Below the pieces are notes generated by a model, which saw only the letters and a list, made by a program, of their open reading frames with translations, did not search any database and was not told the origin of the DNA. A program made the position numbers and the translations under genes. Source: Clostridiaceae bacterium (lineage in GTDB: Bacteria > Bacillota > Clostridia > Oscillospirales > Acutalibacteraceae). From it: 49,155 nt of DNA. Position 1 is the stretch's first letter. Each line of letters opens with the position of its first letter. The stretch covers positions 1 through 49,155 of the forward strand of contig JAEDGK010000001.1 in NCBI GenBank assembly GCA_016297555.1, in the 5' to 3' direction. This document shows positions 1 to 7,932 of this stretch, in pieces.

Positions 1-1
1 G

Positions 2-571
2 TTATGCTCCGCAAAGGGCTTCAAGCGCGCCGTGAGCGGCAAGCTCGCGCCAATGCTCGCGGGTGAATTCGCACAGCATATCGTCACATTCGCGCGTTTT
101 GGCAAACTCGGAAAAAAATCCCGAGGGAGCAAGCGGTGCTTCGGGGCATGAAACTATCAGCCTGTATTTTCCGCCGCTTTCATAAAGACTGCTCTCCGTG
201 CTGTAACCGAGCTTCAAAAAGCTTTCGGCGGCGCAGAGCAAGGCGTCCGAGCAGTCAAATTCGCACAGAGTGCTTTTGCCCGCCTTTTTCAAAAGCTGTT
301 TTTTTATAGGGCTTTTGCGCTTTGCGTCCAGCAGAGTAAAGCAAAGCACACAGCCGCCCTCGCTTTTGGGCAGGGCTTCAATTATCATTCTGCGGGAGGG
401 ATCAAGCTCCCGCCCGAGGGCTTTCCCCGCTTCGCCGAGCACGGTCCATATGACCCTGCGCGTTTCAACGGTGGAATAGTCCATATCCTCATATGTAATA
501 TCGAGCTCCATCATATCCTGTTTGGTCAGGTCAACGATTATCCTGTCCTCGGCGGGAGAATTGATTTTCAT
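2..571 (-). CDS. mecA: MecA-family ClpC adaptor protein
   Basis: A protein of 189 residues. Its N-terminal part (DLTKQDMMELDITYEDMDYS, then a helix running into VIWTVLGEAGKALG) matches the MecA N-terminal domain, and the C-terminal half has the alternating beta/alpha layout of the MecA ClpC-binding domain. In Firmicutes MecA hands substrates such as ComK to the ClpCP protease in the cytoplasm; the substrate here is unknown. The start at 571 is chosen because AGGAGG lies 7 bases upstream (578-583); an in-frame Met codon at 607 has no such site. It is divergent from the Rnf-like genes and complete, with its stop at 2-4. The family call is fairly sure; the physiological role is inferred. Confidence 0.8.
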   Translation of the reverse strand: MKINSPAEDRIIVDLTKQDMMELDITYEDMDYSTVETRRVIWTVLGEAGKALGRELDPSRRMIIEALPKSEGGCVLCFTLLDAKRKSPIKKQLLKKAGKSTLCEFDCSDALLCAAESFLKLGYSTESSLYESGGKYRLIVSCPEAPLAPSGFFSEFAKTRECDDMLCEFTREHWRELAAHGALEALCGA

Positions 572-673
572 ATTGCGCCTCCTAAAAAGTATCGTTATTC
601 TGTACATAATATAATATGATTTTTCGGGCGGGTATGCAATGAATAAATATTGGGAATTTCAGAGGTGACAGCC

Positions 674-1630
674 TTGGCGAAAGAAGTCGCAAAACAGAAT
701 ACGGTAACGGTCTCGCGGCTTTACGGAGATTATTTGATAATGCTTGCCGCCCCCTGCATTATGGCGGTTATATATTACGGCGCAAGAGCGTTTTATGTGT
801 TGCTTGCGGGCGTTTTGAGCGCAGTTGCGGGAGATTTCACCGTAAGCGCGCTGTTAAAAAAGAAATTTTTAATCAGAGATTTGAGCAATATTTTTATCGG
901 CGCGGCAATTTCTTTGATGATGCCTGCGGGAGTGCCGCTCTATGTGCCGTGTCTGGCGGCGCTTTTTGCCGTAGTTGCAGTTAAAATTCCTTTCGGCGGC
1001 TCTCTGCGCGCTCCGTTTGTGCCTGCTGCGGCGGGCTTTGCGTTTGCGAGCGTTTGTTTCGGAGATTTGGTTTTTTCATACACGGCAAATGTTAAGGATA
1101 AGTTTCTCGGCGCGGAATCGCTCGGCTCAATGCTTATGAGGGGCAGCTCGGTTCATCTTAACGCCGCGAACACCTTTGATATACTCAGCGGAAATGTTGC
1201 AGGACCTATGGGCACAAGCTGCGGGCTTCTTATGCTTGCCTGCTGTGCATATCTTTTTGTCAGAAGGCGCAAGGCTCTGCTTGCAACGGCGGGCTTTGTT
1301 TCCGCCTGTGCGGTTTTTGCAATGCTGTTTCCGAGAATAAACGCCTCGCCGCTCACAAGCCTTGTGCTTGAGCTTTCGGCGGGTTCGCTGATGTTTGCGG
1401 CGGTGTTTCTCGTTACCGACCACGCCACTCTGCCTAAGGGCGGCGCAGCCAGAGTTGTTTACGGAGCAATCTGCGGAATTATATGCATGGTAATGCGCGC
1501 CGTGGGAGCTTATGAAGAAACGGTGTGCTTCGCCGTTTTGCTTGCAAACGGATTAAGACCCGTTGCCGAATCGGCAGCAAAGGCGGCTGCGGCTTCCTTT
1601 AAGAAAAGAAAGGAGGCGCAGGGAAAATGA
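674..1630 (+). CDS. RnfD/NqrB-like membrane subunit lacking the FMN-attachment Thr
   Basis: A 318-residue polytopic membrane protein of the RnfD/NqrB family. The family glycine motif is recognisable as GNVAGPMGT (about residues 173-181), and the last helices carry FLVTDHAT and the LLANGLRP end. In true RnfD/NqrB an SGAT motif binds FMN covalently through Thr. The aligned stretch here is FLGAES, placing Glu148 where the Thr should be, so covalent flavin is not expected. The TTG start at 674 is chosen because AGAGGTGA sits just upstream (661-668), the same arrangement as the GTG start at 9640; the ORF is open back to TTG 650. It overlaps the next gene by ATGA. Family: high confidence. Function: unknown. 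Confidence 0.8.
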   Translation: MAKEVAKQNTVTVSRLYGDYLIMLAAPCIMAVIYYGARAFYVLLAGVLSAVAGDFTVSALLKKKFLIRDLSNIFIGAAISLMMPAGVPLYVPCLAALFAVVAVKIPFGGSLRAPFVPAAAGFAFASVCFGDLVFSYTANVKDKFLGAESLGSMLMRGSSVHLNAANTFDILSGNVAGPMGTSCGLLMLACCAYLFVRRRKALLATAGFVSACAVFAMLFPRINASPLTSLVLELSAGSLMFAAVFLVTDHATLPKGGAARVVYGAICGIICMVMRAVGAYEETVCFAVLLANGLRPVAESAAKAAAASFKKRKEAQGK

Positions 1631-2499
1631 GCAACAGCGAGCTTTCTTTTAAAGATATATTCGTGAAAGGCGCGGTTATTTATAACCCCGTGCTTATTCA
1701 GCTTGTAGGGCTTTGCCCCGTGGTAGCGGCTTCAACAACGCTCAAAAGCGCAGTTATGCTTTCTGCGGCAATGTGCGTTTCGCTCGTTGTGACCTGCGTG
1801 CTTGCAAGCGCCGTGCTGAAAAAGGTTCCGCGCTGGGTAAGAATGCCTGTATATCTTCTGACGGGGCTTTTAATGATATGCCCCCTGCTGTGGTTTGTTG
1901 AAACAAAAACTCTTGCAACCCTCAGCCTCGGAATAAAAATATATCTTCCGCTGGTTGCGATTAATTCCGTAACGGCGGTTCACTGCGAGCAGTTTGCGGT
2001 TAAAAACAGCGTTAAAACCGCGTTTTACGACGCGGCGGCGGTCAGCCTCGGCGCAAGCGGAATATTCATTTTGACGGGCGCGGTCAGAGAAATTCTCGGC
2101 AGCTCGTCAATAGCGGGAATTGCGCTCAATCTGCCGATTACCCTCAAAGGAATGACTCTGCCTTTCGGCTGTCTGGTGCTTCTCGGCTTTATGGCTGCGG
2201 CGCTTAAAACGCTCACGGGCAGGTATTATGCAGAAGCCCCCGCCCCCGAAATCCGCGCGCCCCGCACTCGGGAAACACAGCCCGTATCCGAAACGGAGAT
2301 TACTGAGGTTGAGATATTTGACGAATTCTGGCTTGAGCAGGAGGCTGAAACACAGCCTGAGCCTGCTCCCGAGCCGAAGCAGATAATCCCCGAAGAGCCG
2401 AAAGAGGAAGTCTCTGCGCCGAAATACACAACGGCGGCGGAAATTGACGAGCTTCTGCGCTCTCTGGGAATAGACACAGAGGGAGGGGATAAGCAATGA
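1627..2499 (+). CDS. RnfE/NqrD-like membrane subunit with long C-terminal tail
   Basis: A 290-residue protein. Residues 1-205 form the six-helix RnfE/NqrD fold, with NPVLIQLVGLCPVVAAST near the N-terminus and VREILGS in the middle. In the family two Cys ligate one half of an intramembrane [2Fe-2S] cluster. The first is kept (Cys30) but the second, in the NC motif, is Ser114 (AINS). The last 85 residues are an added Pro/Glu-rich cytoplasmic tail ending in a short predicted amphipathic helix, EIDELLRSLGID, absent from usual RnfE. It overlaps both neighbours by 4 bp, so translation is probably coupled. The paralogous family is clear; electron transfer by this protein is doubtful. Confidence 0.8.
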   Translation: MSNSELSFKDIFVKGAVIYNPVLIQLVGLCPVVAASTTLKSAVMLSAAMCVSLVVTCVLASAVLKKVPRWVRMPVYLLTGLLMICPLLWFVETKTLATLSLGIKIYLPLVAINSVTAVHCEQFAVKNSVKTAFYDAAAVSLGASGIFILTGAVREILGSSSIAGIALNLPITLKGMTLPFGCLVLLGFMAAALKTLTGRYYAEAPAPEIRAPRTRETQPVSETEITEVEIFDEFWLEQEAETQPEPAPEPKQIIPEEPKEEVSAPKYTTAAEIDELLRSLGIDTEGGDKQ

Positions 2500-3089
2500 A
2501 AGTGATTTCCGACCTGCTTATAACCGCTCTTTATACGGTTTTTGTTCAGAACCTCGTGCTCAGCACGGGTCTGGGAATGAGCGAAGCGATAAGAGTTTCG
2601 ACAAAGCCCGGAACCTTCGGAAGATTTGCCGTTATGATTTCGGGATTTTCGGTTGTTACAAGCATTTTGTGCAGCCTTATTGATTCCGTGCCCGCCGTTG
2701 AGCAGTCAACCTATGCGGTCAGAGCCGCGATTTACGGCGCGGTGCTCGCGGGCGTTTATCTTTTAACGGCGACAATTATGCGCTTTGTTTTCAAAGCATC
2801 GTCAAAGCTTATGGGAACTCTCGGCATAGCCGCGCTGAATACTCTTGTGCTTGCCATTCCGTTTATCAATAATTCTGCCGCCTATTCTCTTGCGGACAGC
2901 ATCGGCTCGGGCATCGGAGCGGGTGCGGCGTTTGTGCTTGCCGCCGCAATGATAAGCAAGGGCGCGCGCATTATTGAAGAAAACGCAGACATTCCCGAGG
3001 TTTTCAAGGGAACTCCCGCAATGTTTCTCTATGTTGCAATGCTCTCGCTCGCTTTCACGGGCTTCAGCAGCACAAGTCTTTTTGCGTGA
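2496..3089 (+). CDS. RnfA/NqrE-like membrane subunit lacking both Fe-S Cys
   Basis: A 197-residue, six-helix membrane protein of the RnfA/NqrE family. QNLVLSTGLGMSEAIRVS aligns with the NqrE segment ENMALSFFLGMCTFLAVS, and the C-terminal IPEVFKGTPAMF...SLAFTGFS matches the family end. The two Cys that bind the [2Fe-2S] cluster in NqrE/RnfA are replaced: Ser29 in place of the LGMC Cys and Thr116 in place of the NC Cys. It is the last Rnf-family gene in this operon; rnfB, which normally follows, is absent and a small single-helix protein follows instead. Family confident, activity unknown. Confidence 0.8.
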   Translation: MKVISDLLITALYTVFVQNLVLSTGLGMSEAIRVSTKPGTFGRFAVMISGFSVVTSILCSLIDSVPAVEQSTYAVRAAIYGAVLAGVYLLTATIMRFVFKASSKLMGTLGIAALNTLVLAIPFINNSAAYSLADSIGSGIGAGAAFVLAAAMISKGARIIEENADIPEVFKGTPAMFLYVAMLSLAFTGFSSTSLFA

Positions 3090-3102
3090 GAAAGGAGAGC
3101 CT

Positions 3103-3372
3103 ATGCGCGGAAAAGGAAAAATAGAAAAAACTCTCAAGCCCTCACAGCGCAAGAGCATAACCGAATTTTCAACGCATTTCGGAACGGGCCCGAGCTATGA
3201 GGAGAGAGTCAGAACAAAGAAAATAATTTCGGCAGTTCTGATAACGGCGGGAATTCTCGCCCTGATTGCCGTCGGCTATTTTTTAACCGATGTTGTTATC
3301 GGCATAACCGAGCTGCCTTATCAAACCGCCGCTCAGGCGGGCAATATTAATTTAATTCCGAGGATAAATTAA
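3103..3372 (+). CDS. Small single-span membrane protein of the Rnf-like cluster
   Basis: An 89-residue protein with a basic cytoplasmic N-terminus (about residues 1-43, rich in Lys/Arg), one hydrophobic helix (about 44-66) and a short outer tail of about 20 residues. No family is recognised. AAAGGAGAG immediately upstream supports the ATG at 3103. It begins 13 bp after the RnfA-like stop, in the position rnfB has in classic operons, and ends one base before the GH13 gene. It has no Cys and no ferredoxin motif, so it cannot replace RnfB. It may be a structural partner of the Rnf-like core, an inference from position only. Confidence 0.6.
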   Translation: MRGKGKIEKTLKPSQRKSITEFSTHFGTGPSYEERVRTKKIISAVLITAGILALIAVGYFLTDVVIGITELPYQTAAQAGNINLIPRIN

Positions 3373-3373
3373 A

Positions 3374-5224
3374 ATGGATTTTATACCTTATAATTCACGG
3401 CGGACTTATCATAAAAGCCCCTTCGGCGCCGTGCGCGAGGGGGAGGAAGTAACTTTCAGGATAGTTTTGCCGCGGAATATCTGCTGCACGGGCGCAAGCC
3501 TCGTTATAACTCCCGAAAACGGAAAACCCGAAATCGTTCCGATGAGCTGGGAGAGAATGGAAGACAATGACGAGGAGTGGTGGCGCGTCTGCTTTACGCC
3601 GCAAAAGCAGGGGCTTTATTGGTATCATTTTGCGATAGCTCAAAAAAGCGGCGGCAGCGTGATAACGAGATTTGAAAATTCCACGGGCAGAATTTCTCCC
3701 GACGGCTCGGGCTTTCAGCTCACCGTTTATTCAAAGGATTTCAAAACGCCCGAAAATATAAAAGGCTCGGTTATCTATCAGATTTTTCCCGACAGATTCA
3801 GAAGCTCGGGCAAAAAGAAAACGGGCGTGCCCAAGGAGAGAGTTTTGCGCTCCGATTGGGGCGGCGAGCCTATGTGGGAGCCTGACGCAGAGGGCAAAAT
3901 CATAAAATACGATTTCTTCGGCGGCGATTTGAAGGGAATTGAGGAAAAGCTCGATTACATCAAGTCGCTCGGAGTCGGCTGTATCTATCTCAATCCCATA
4001 TTTGAGGCTCATTCCAACCACCGCTACGATACTGCGGATTATAACCGCATTGACCCCTTGCTCGGCACGGAAAAGGATTTTTCCGAGCTTTGCGAGGCGG
4101 CGAAAAAAAGAGGAATTGAAATTATTCTTGACGGCGTTTTCAGCCACACGGGGTCGGACAGCATATATTTCAACAAAGAAAGAAGATACGGCAGCGGCGG
4201 AGCTTATAACAGCAAAAACTCCAAATACCTCGAATGGTATAAATTCAATGAATATCCCGACGATTACGCCTGCTGGTGGGGCGTTGACATTCTGCCCGAA
4301 ATAAACGAGGAAAACGAAAGTTATCTGGAATTTATTGCGGGCAAAAACGGCGTTTTGCGCAAATGGCTCAGAGCGGGCGCGGGCGGTTGGAGGCTCGATG
4401 TTGCCGACGAGCTGCCCGATAAATTCCTTGATTCGCTCAGAAAAGCGGTTAAGGACGAAAAGCCCGACGCGTTTATTCTCGGCGAGGTATGGGAAGACGC
4501 GTCAAACAAAATAAGCTACGGTTCAAGGCGGCGTTATCTGCTGGGAGAGCAGCTTGATTCCGTTATGAATTATCCGTTTGCCGCCTGCCTGCTTGAATTT
4601 GCAATAAGCGGCAGAGCAGAGGGTTTTAATGACAGAATAGAGGAGATTTGCGAAAATTATCCGAAGCCTGCGGTTGACTGCCTTATGAATCACATCGGCA
4701 CTCACGATACCTGCCGCGTGCTCAACAGGCTTGCAACCGGCGGCAATTATGCGGGCGAAAGCACAGAAAGATACAGAGGCGGTCTGACCGCCGAGCAGAG
4801 GGAATACGGCATCAGAATGTTGAAGCTTATTTCGGCAATGCAGTTCACTCTGCCCGGAATTCCCTGCATATATTACGGCGATGAGGCGGGGCTTGACGGC
4901 GGCGAGGATCCGTTTAACAGAGGGTGCTACCCGTGGGGAAAAGAGGATAAGGAGCTTATTGAGCATTACCGTTTCCTCGGCAGGCTCAGAGCGGAGCACA
5001 GGGTTTTTGCCGACGGCGAATTTGTTCCCGTTTCGGCGGCGCTCGGCTGCGTTGCGTTTGAGAGGCGCGGCGGAGGCGAGCGGATAATGACCGTTGCCAA
5101 CCGCAACAGCCACTCCATTGTTTACATTCTCCCCGAGGAGGGCTATAAGGCTCTGGCAGGCGGCGAAGTGCGCGGCAGAGAGCTTTATCTTGAAAAGGAA
5201 ACTGCGGCAATCATTATAAAGTAA
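3374..5224 (+). CDS. GH13 alpha-glucan hydrolase (neopullulanase/cyclomaltodextrinase-like)
   Basis: A 616-residue protein with no signal peptide, so probably cytoplasmic. An N-terminal beta-sandwich (about 1-120) precedes a GH13 barrel with all four conserved regions: DGVFSHTG (Asp253), GWRLDVADE with the nucleophile Asp342, ILGEVWED with acid/base Glu371, and NHIGTHDT with Asp445. The short C-terminal beta domain ends in KETAAIIIK. The sandwich plus DPFNRGCYPWGKED resembles neopullulanase, cyclomaltodextrinase and maltogenic amylase types that cut imported maltodextrins. The exact bond specificity cannot be read from sequence. It starts 2 bp after the small membrane protein gene and may be co-transcribed with the Rnf-like core. 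Confidence 0.88.
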   Translation: MDFIPYNSRRTYHKSPFGAVREGEEVTFRIVLPRNICCTGASLVITPENGKPEIVPMSWERMEDNDEEWWRVCFTPQKQGLYWYHFAIAQKSGGSVITRFENSTGRISPDGSGFQLTVYSKDFKTPENIKGSVIYQIFPDRFRSSGKKKTGVPKERVLRSDWGGEPMWEPDAEGKIIKYDFFGGDLKGIEEKLDYIKSLGVGCIYLNPIFEAHSNHRYDTADYNRIDPLLGTEKDFSELCEAAKKRGIEIILDGVFSHTGSDSIYFNKERRYGSGGAYNSKNSKYLEWYKFNEYPDDYACWWGVDILPEINEENESYLEFIAGKNGVLRKWLRAGAGGWRLDVADELPDKFLDSLRKAVKDEKPDAFILGEVWEDASNKISYGSRRRYLLGEQLDSVMNYPFAACLLEFAISGRAEGFNDRIEEICENYPKPAVDCLMNHIGTHDTCRVLNRLATGGNYAGESTERYRGGLTAEQREYGIRMLKLISAMQFTLPGIPCIYYGDEAGLDGGEDPFNRGCYPWGKEDKELIEHYRFLGRLRAEHRVFADGEFVPVSAALGCVAFERRGGGERIMTVANRNSHSIVYILPEEGYKALAGGEVRGRELYLEKETAAIIIK

Positions 5225-5271
5225 CCGCGGCGGGCTGAAAAAGCCGACAGCCGCATAAACGGTGAAACGAT

Positions 5272-6156
5272 ATGGCTAAAAACAGCAGAAAAAACATTAT
5301 TTTCCGCACACAGAGGCAGAGCAGCAGCGGCGAGATGAAAAAATTCGCCGCCATTCTGATTGCCTGCGTTGTGGGCGTGCTTGCAATTTCTTGCCTTGCA
5401 ATTTTAAAAAAATACGATTTTGATATAAAAAGCGCGGTCGGCGGAGATTCCGAAACGGTAACGGAAAGTATGACTGCCGAAAGCGCCGTGCCTGAAATTT
5501 ATGCGGACAAAACCTATCTTCTCTGGTGTGCCGATGACAACGGCGCGGGGCTTCACTTTGCGTGGCTTATCAATGTTAAGCTGCCCGAGCGCAGGGCGAC
5601 CGCCTGCACGCTTGACCCGCAAATGCCGCTGACGGTTGACGGGGTATCCCGCAGCATAAATGACATTTACAGAAAGTCGGGCGAAAATGCGCTGGTTTCG
5701 GCTATCGAGAGCGGCACGGGCGTTGCTGTTGACGGATATATCGGCTCTTATGACGAGAGCTTTAAGGCGATGATTAATTATCTCGGCGGCGTTGAAATAA
5801 CCGTTCCCGAGCAGATTGAATACAGAGGTCCGGATTTCACGCTCATTCTCGTTAAGGGCAAGCAAAATCTTAAAGGCGACACGCTCTTTAAATATCTGCG
5901 CTATCTCGGCACGCTCGGCACAAGCGGCAGATCTCTGCGCTCGTCCGCCCTGCTTGAGATGACGGACGGAATCCTTTCGCCGGCATATCTTGAGAAGCGA
6001 GAAAGAATATTTTCAAAAATCTCCAACACATTAAAGACTGATTTGACGATAGTTGATTATTCATCGGCGCAGGAGGGCATAAAGCTGCTGATGGAAAACA
6101 GGCTGCTCGTCAAAAAGACGGCGGATTCCCCCGAACAGCTCATCGAAAAAGATTAA
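5272..6156 (+). CDS. LCP (LytR-CpsA-Psr)-like membrane protein, probably degenerate
   Basis: A 294-residue protein with one N-terminal membrane helix (about 24-45) and an extracytoplasmic domain. The segment from VAVDGYIGSYDESFKAMINY through LGGVEITV and KGKQNLKGDTLFKYLRYL follows the LCP fold, whose members attach glycopolymers to peptidoglycan. The C-terminal arginines are present (Arg220, Arg223 in SGRSLRSS). The catalytic PRD motif aligns with LDP (114-116), and the preceding Asp of the DT motif is also not seen, so phosphotransferase activity is doubtful. A GGTGA site precedes the ATG. It lies 18 bp upstream of a surface transglutaminase-like gene, suggesting a shared envelope role. Confidence 0.65.
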   Translation: MAKNSRKNIIFRTQRQSSSGEMKKFAAILIACVVGVLAISCLAILKKYDFDIKSAVGGDSETVTESMTAESAVPEIYADKTYLLWCADDNGAGLHFAWLINVKLPERRATACTLDPQMPLTVDGVSRSINDIYRKSGENALVSAIESGTGVAVDGYIGSYDESFKAMINYLGGVEITVPEQIEYRGPDFTLILVKGKQNLKGDTLFKYLRYLGTLGTSGRSLRSSALLEMTDGILSPAYLEKRERIFSKISNTLKTDLTIVDYSSAQEGIKLLMENRLLVKKTADSPEQLIEKD

Positions 6157-6174
6157 ACCGAAAGGAACGGCTTA

Positions 6175-7341
6175 ATGAAAAAGTTTTTATCGCTGCTGCT
6201 CAGCGCGGTTATGGCTGTTATCGGCTGCTTTGCCGCCGTGACAATCGGCTATGTGCTCGTCACCTCGCGCGCGGAGTGGGAAAATACCGAGCCTGCGGAG
6301 CTGACCGATGCGGGCAGCCCGTATAAATTCTATTACGCCAAGCTTGACAATACCGAAAAGCACGCTTACAACGAAATACTTTCGGAGATTTATTCGATGC
6401 CGCAGTCGGTTGAAATTCCTCAGATAACCGCCGAGCAGCTTGACAGGGTGTTTTCCGCCCTGCTTTATGATAATCCCGATTTGTTTTTTGTGGGCAGAAA
6501 ATGCACCATTTCAACCAAATGGCTCCGAACCTTCTGCACGATAGAGTATATTATCGATAAAGAAGAATACCCCGAAGCAAAATCGGCGCTTGACCAAGCC
6601 GCCGAAAAGGTGATATCGGGGCTTTCAAAGCCCGATGACGAGTGGCAGACCGAGCTTGAAATCCACGATTACATTATCGACAACTGCGAATATAAGCTTG
6701 TTGAAAGCGAGCTTGTTTATTCCTCGGCTTACGGCGCGCTGGTCAACGGCTCGGCGGCGTGCGAGGGCTATTCAAAGGCGGCTAAGCTGCTTTTTGACAG
6801 GGCGGGCATTGAAAGCGCGGTGCTCAGCGGAACATCGGAGAATTTTGACGGCACGCGCGGCGCGCATATGTGGAATGCGGTTAAGATTGACGGTGATTTT
6901 TATTATCTTGACTGCACATGGGACGACCCCCTAAACGACAGCGGCGCAAATATTAAAATTTACTCCTATTTCAATATCAACAACGATATGATAGCGGGGA
7001 GTCACTCCGATTTTTCATACGATTTCAACTGCACGCAGACAAAGGCGAATTACTATGTCAAAACGGGCAAGTATTTTGAGAGCTATGACCGCTCGGACGA
7101 AAAAAGACTTGCCGCTCTGTTGGCGGACGCGCTCAACGCGGGCGAGGATACCGTTCAGATACGCTTCGGCAATGAAAGCGCTTATAACGGAGCGGTTGCA
7201 GACCTTGTGGACAGCGGCAGAATATATAATGTGCTGCTTGCGGCAAAGAAAAAAACCAAGGTTGATTTATCAACGGATTCATTGATATATTATAAGGACC
7301 CCGGTCAGCTTATGCTGACCTTTGTGCCCGAGAAGAACTGA
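6175..7341 (+). CDS. Membrane-anchored transglutaminase-like protein
   Basis: A 388-residue protein with an N-terminal signal anchor (about 3-30). The transglutaminase/protease-like core carries the expected triad: Cys196 in AACEGYSKA, His231 in RGAHMWNAV and Asp246 in YYLDCTWDDP. The domain is therefore intact and probably works outside the membrane as a cysteine peptidase or crosslinking enzyme on wall or surface proteins; the substrate is not evident. About 110 residues follow the core without a recognised domain. GAAAGGAA lies 7 bp before the ATG. The next gene, folE, starts 18 bp later, so these envelope genes appear to share a transcript with folate synthesis. Confidence 0.8.
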   Translation: MKKFLSLLLSAVMAVIGCFAAVTIGYVLVTSRAEWENTEPAELTDAGSPYKFYYAKLDNTEKHAYNEILSEIYSMPQSVEIPQITAEQLDRVFSALLYDNPDLFFVGRKCTISTKWLRTFCTIEYIIDKEEYPEAKSALDQAAEKVISGLSKPDDEWQTELEIHDYIIDNCEYKLVESELVYSSAYGALVNGSAACEGYSKAAKLLFDRAGIESAVLSGTSENFDGTRGAHMWNAVKIDGDFYYLDCTWDDPLNDSGANIKIYSYFNINNDMIAGSHSDFSYDFNCTQTKANYYVKTGKYFESYDRSDEKRLAALLADALNAGEDTVQIRFGNESAYNGAVADLVDSGRIYNVLLAAKKKTKVDLSTDSLIYYKDPGQLMLTFVPEKN

Positions 7342-7359
7342 AAGGCAGGCGCAGACCAA

Positions 7360-7932
7360 ATGGACAAAAGCAGAATAGAAGCGGCAGTCAGAGAGATTCT
7401 TTTCGCCATAGGCGAAGATCCCGACAGAGAGGGCTTGCTCGAAACCCCGTCAAGAGTAGCCAGAATGTATGAGGAAATATTTTCGGGGCTTGAGGATAAT
7501 CCGGAAAGGCATTTAAAGCTTTTCAATGAATCGGGCAACGAAGAAATGGTTATCGTCAGAGACATTCCCCTTTATTCGATGTGCGAGCATCATCTGATAC
7601 CGTTTATGGGCAAGGCTCATATTGCCTACATTCCCTCCGACGGCAGAGTTATCGGGCTTTCAAAGCTTGCAAGAATTGTTGACAGCTTTGCAAAAAGACC
7701 GCAGCTTCAGGAGCGTCTGACGGCGCAGATAGCCGATTTTCTTGATGAAAAGCTTCAGCCTATGGGCGTTGCCGTGGTTATCGAGGCGGAGCATCTTTGC
7801 ATGACCATGCGCGGCGCAAGAGCGTCGGGCGCGCAGACCCGCACCTCCGCTCTGAGGGGAACAATGAGAAGCAACGCCAAAACCCGAGCCGAGGCAATCT
7901 CTCTTTTAACGGGAGGCAGGAGCAATGTTTAA
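7360..7932 (+). CDS. folE: GTP cyclohydrolase I
   Basis: A 190-residue protein, the usual length of the core enzyme. It converts GTP to 7,8-dihydroneopterin triphosphate, the first step of folate synthesis, in the cytoplasm. The zinc ligands are visible: Cys75 and His78 in SMCEHHLIPF and Cys147 in EHLCMTMRG. ALRGTMRSN matches the conserved C-terminal part. It leads the folE-folP-folB-folK group, which has overlapping ends throughout (folP starts inside folE), so the four are almost certainly one operon. Confidence 0.96.
   Translation: MDKSRIEAAVREILFAIGEDPDREGLLETPSRVARMYEEIFSGLEDNPERHLKLFNESGNEEMVIVRDIPLYSMCEHHLIPFMGKAHIAYIPSDGRVIGLSKLARIVDSFAKRPQLQERLTAQIADFLDEKLQPMGVAVVIEAEHLCMTMRGARASGAQTRTSALRGTMRSNAKTRAEAISLLTGGRSNV

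Noticed and set aside
4523..5113. 196-codon minus-strand ORF opposite the GH13 gene
   Set aside because: Shadow of a well-conserved coding sequence, with no ribosome binding site or motif.
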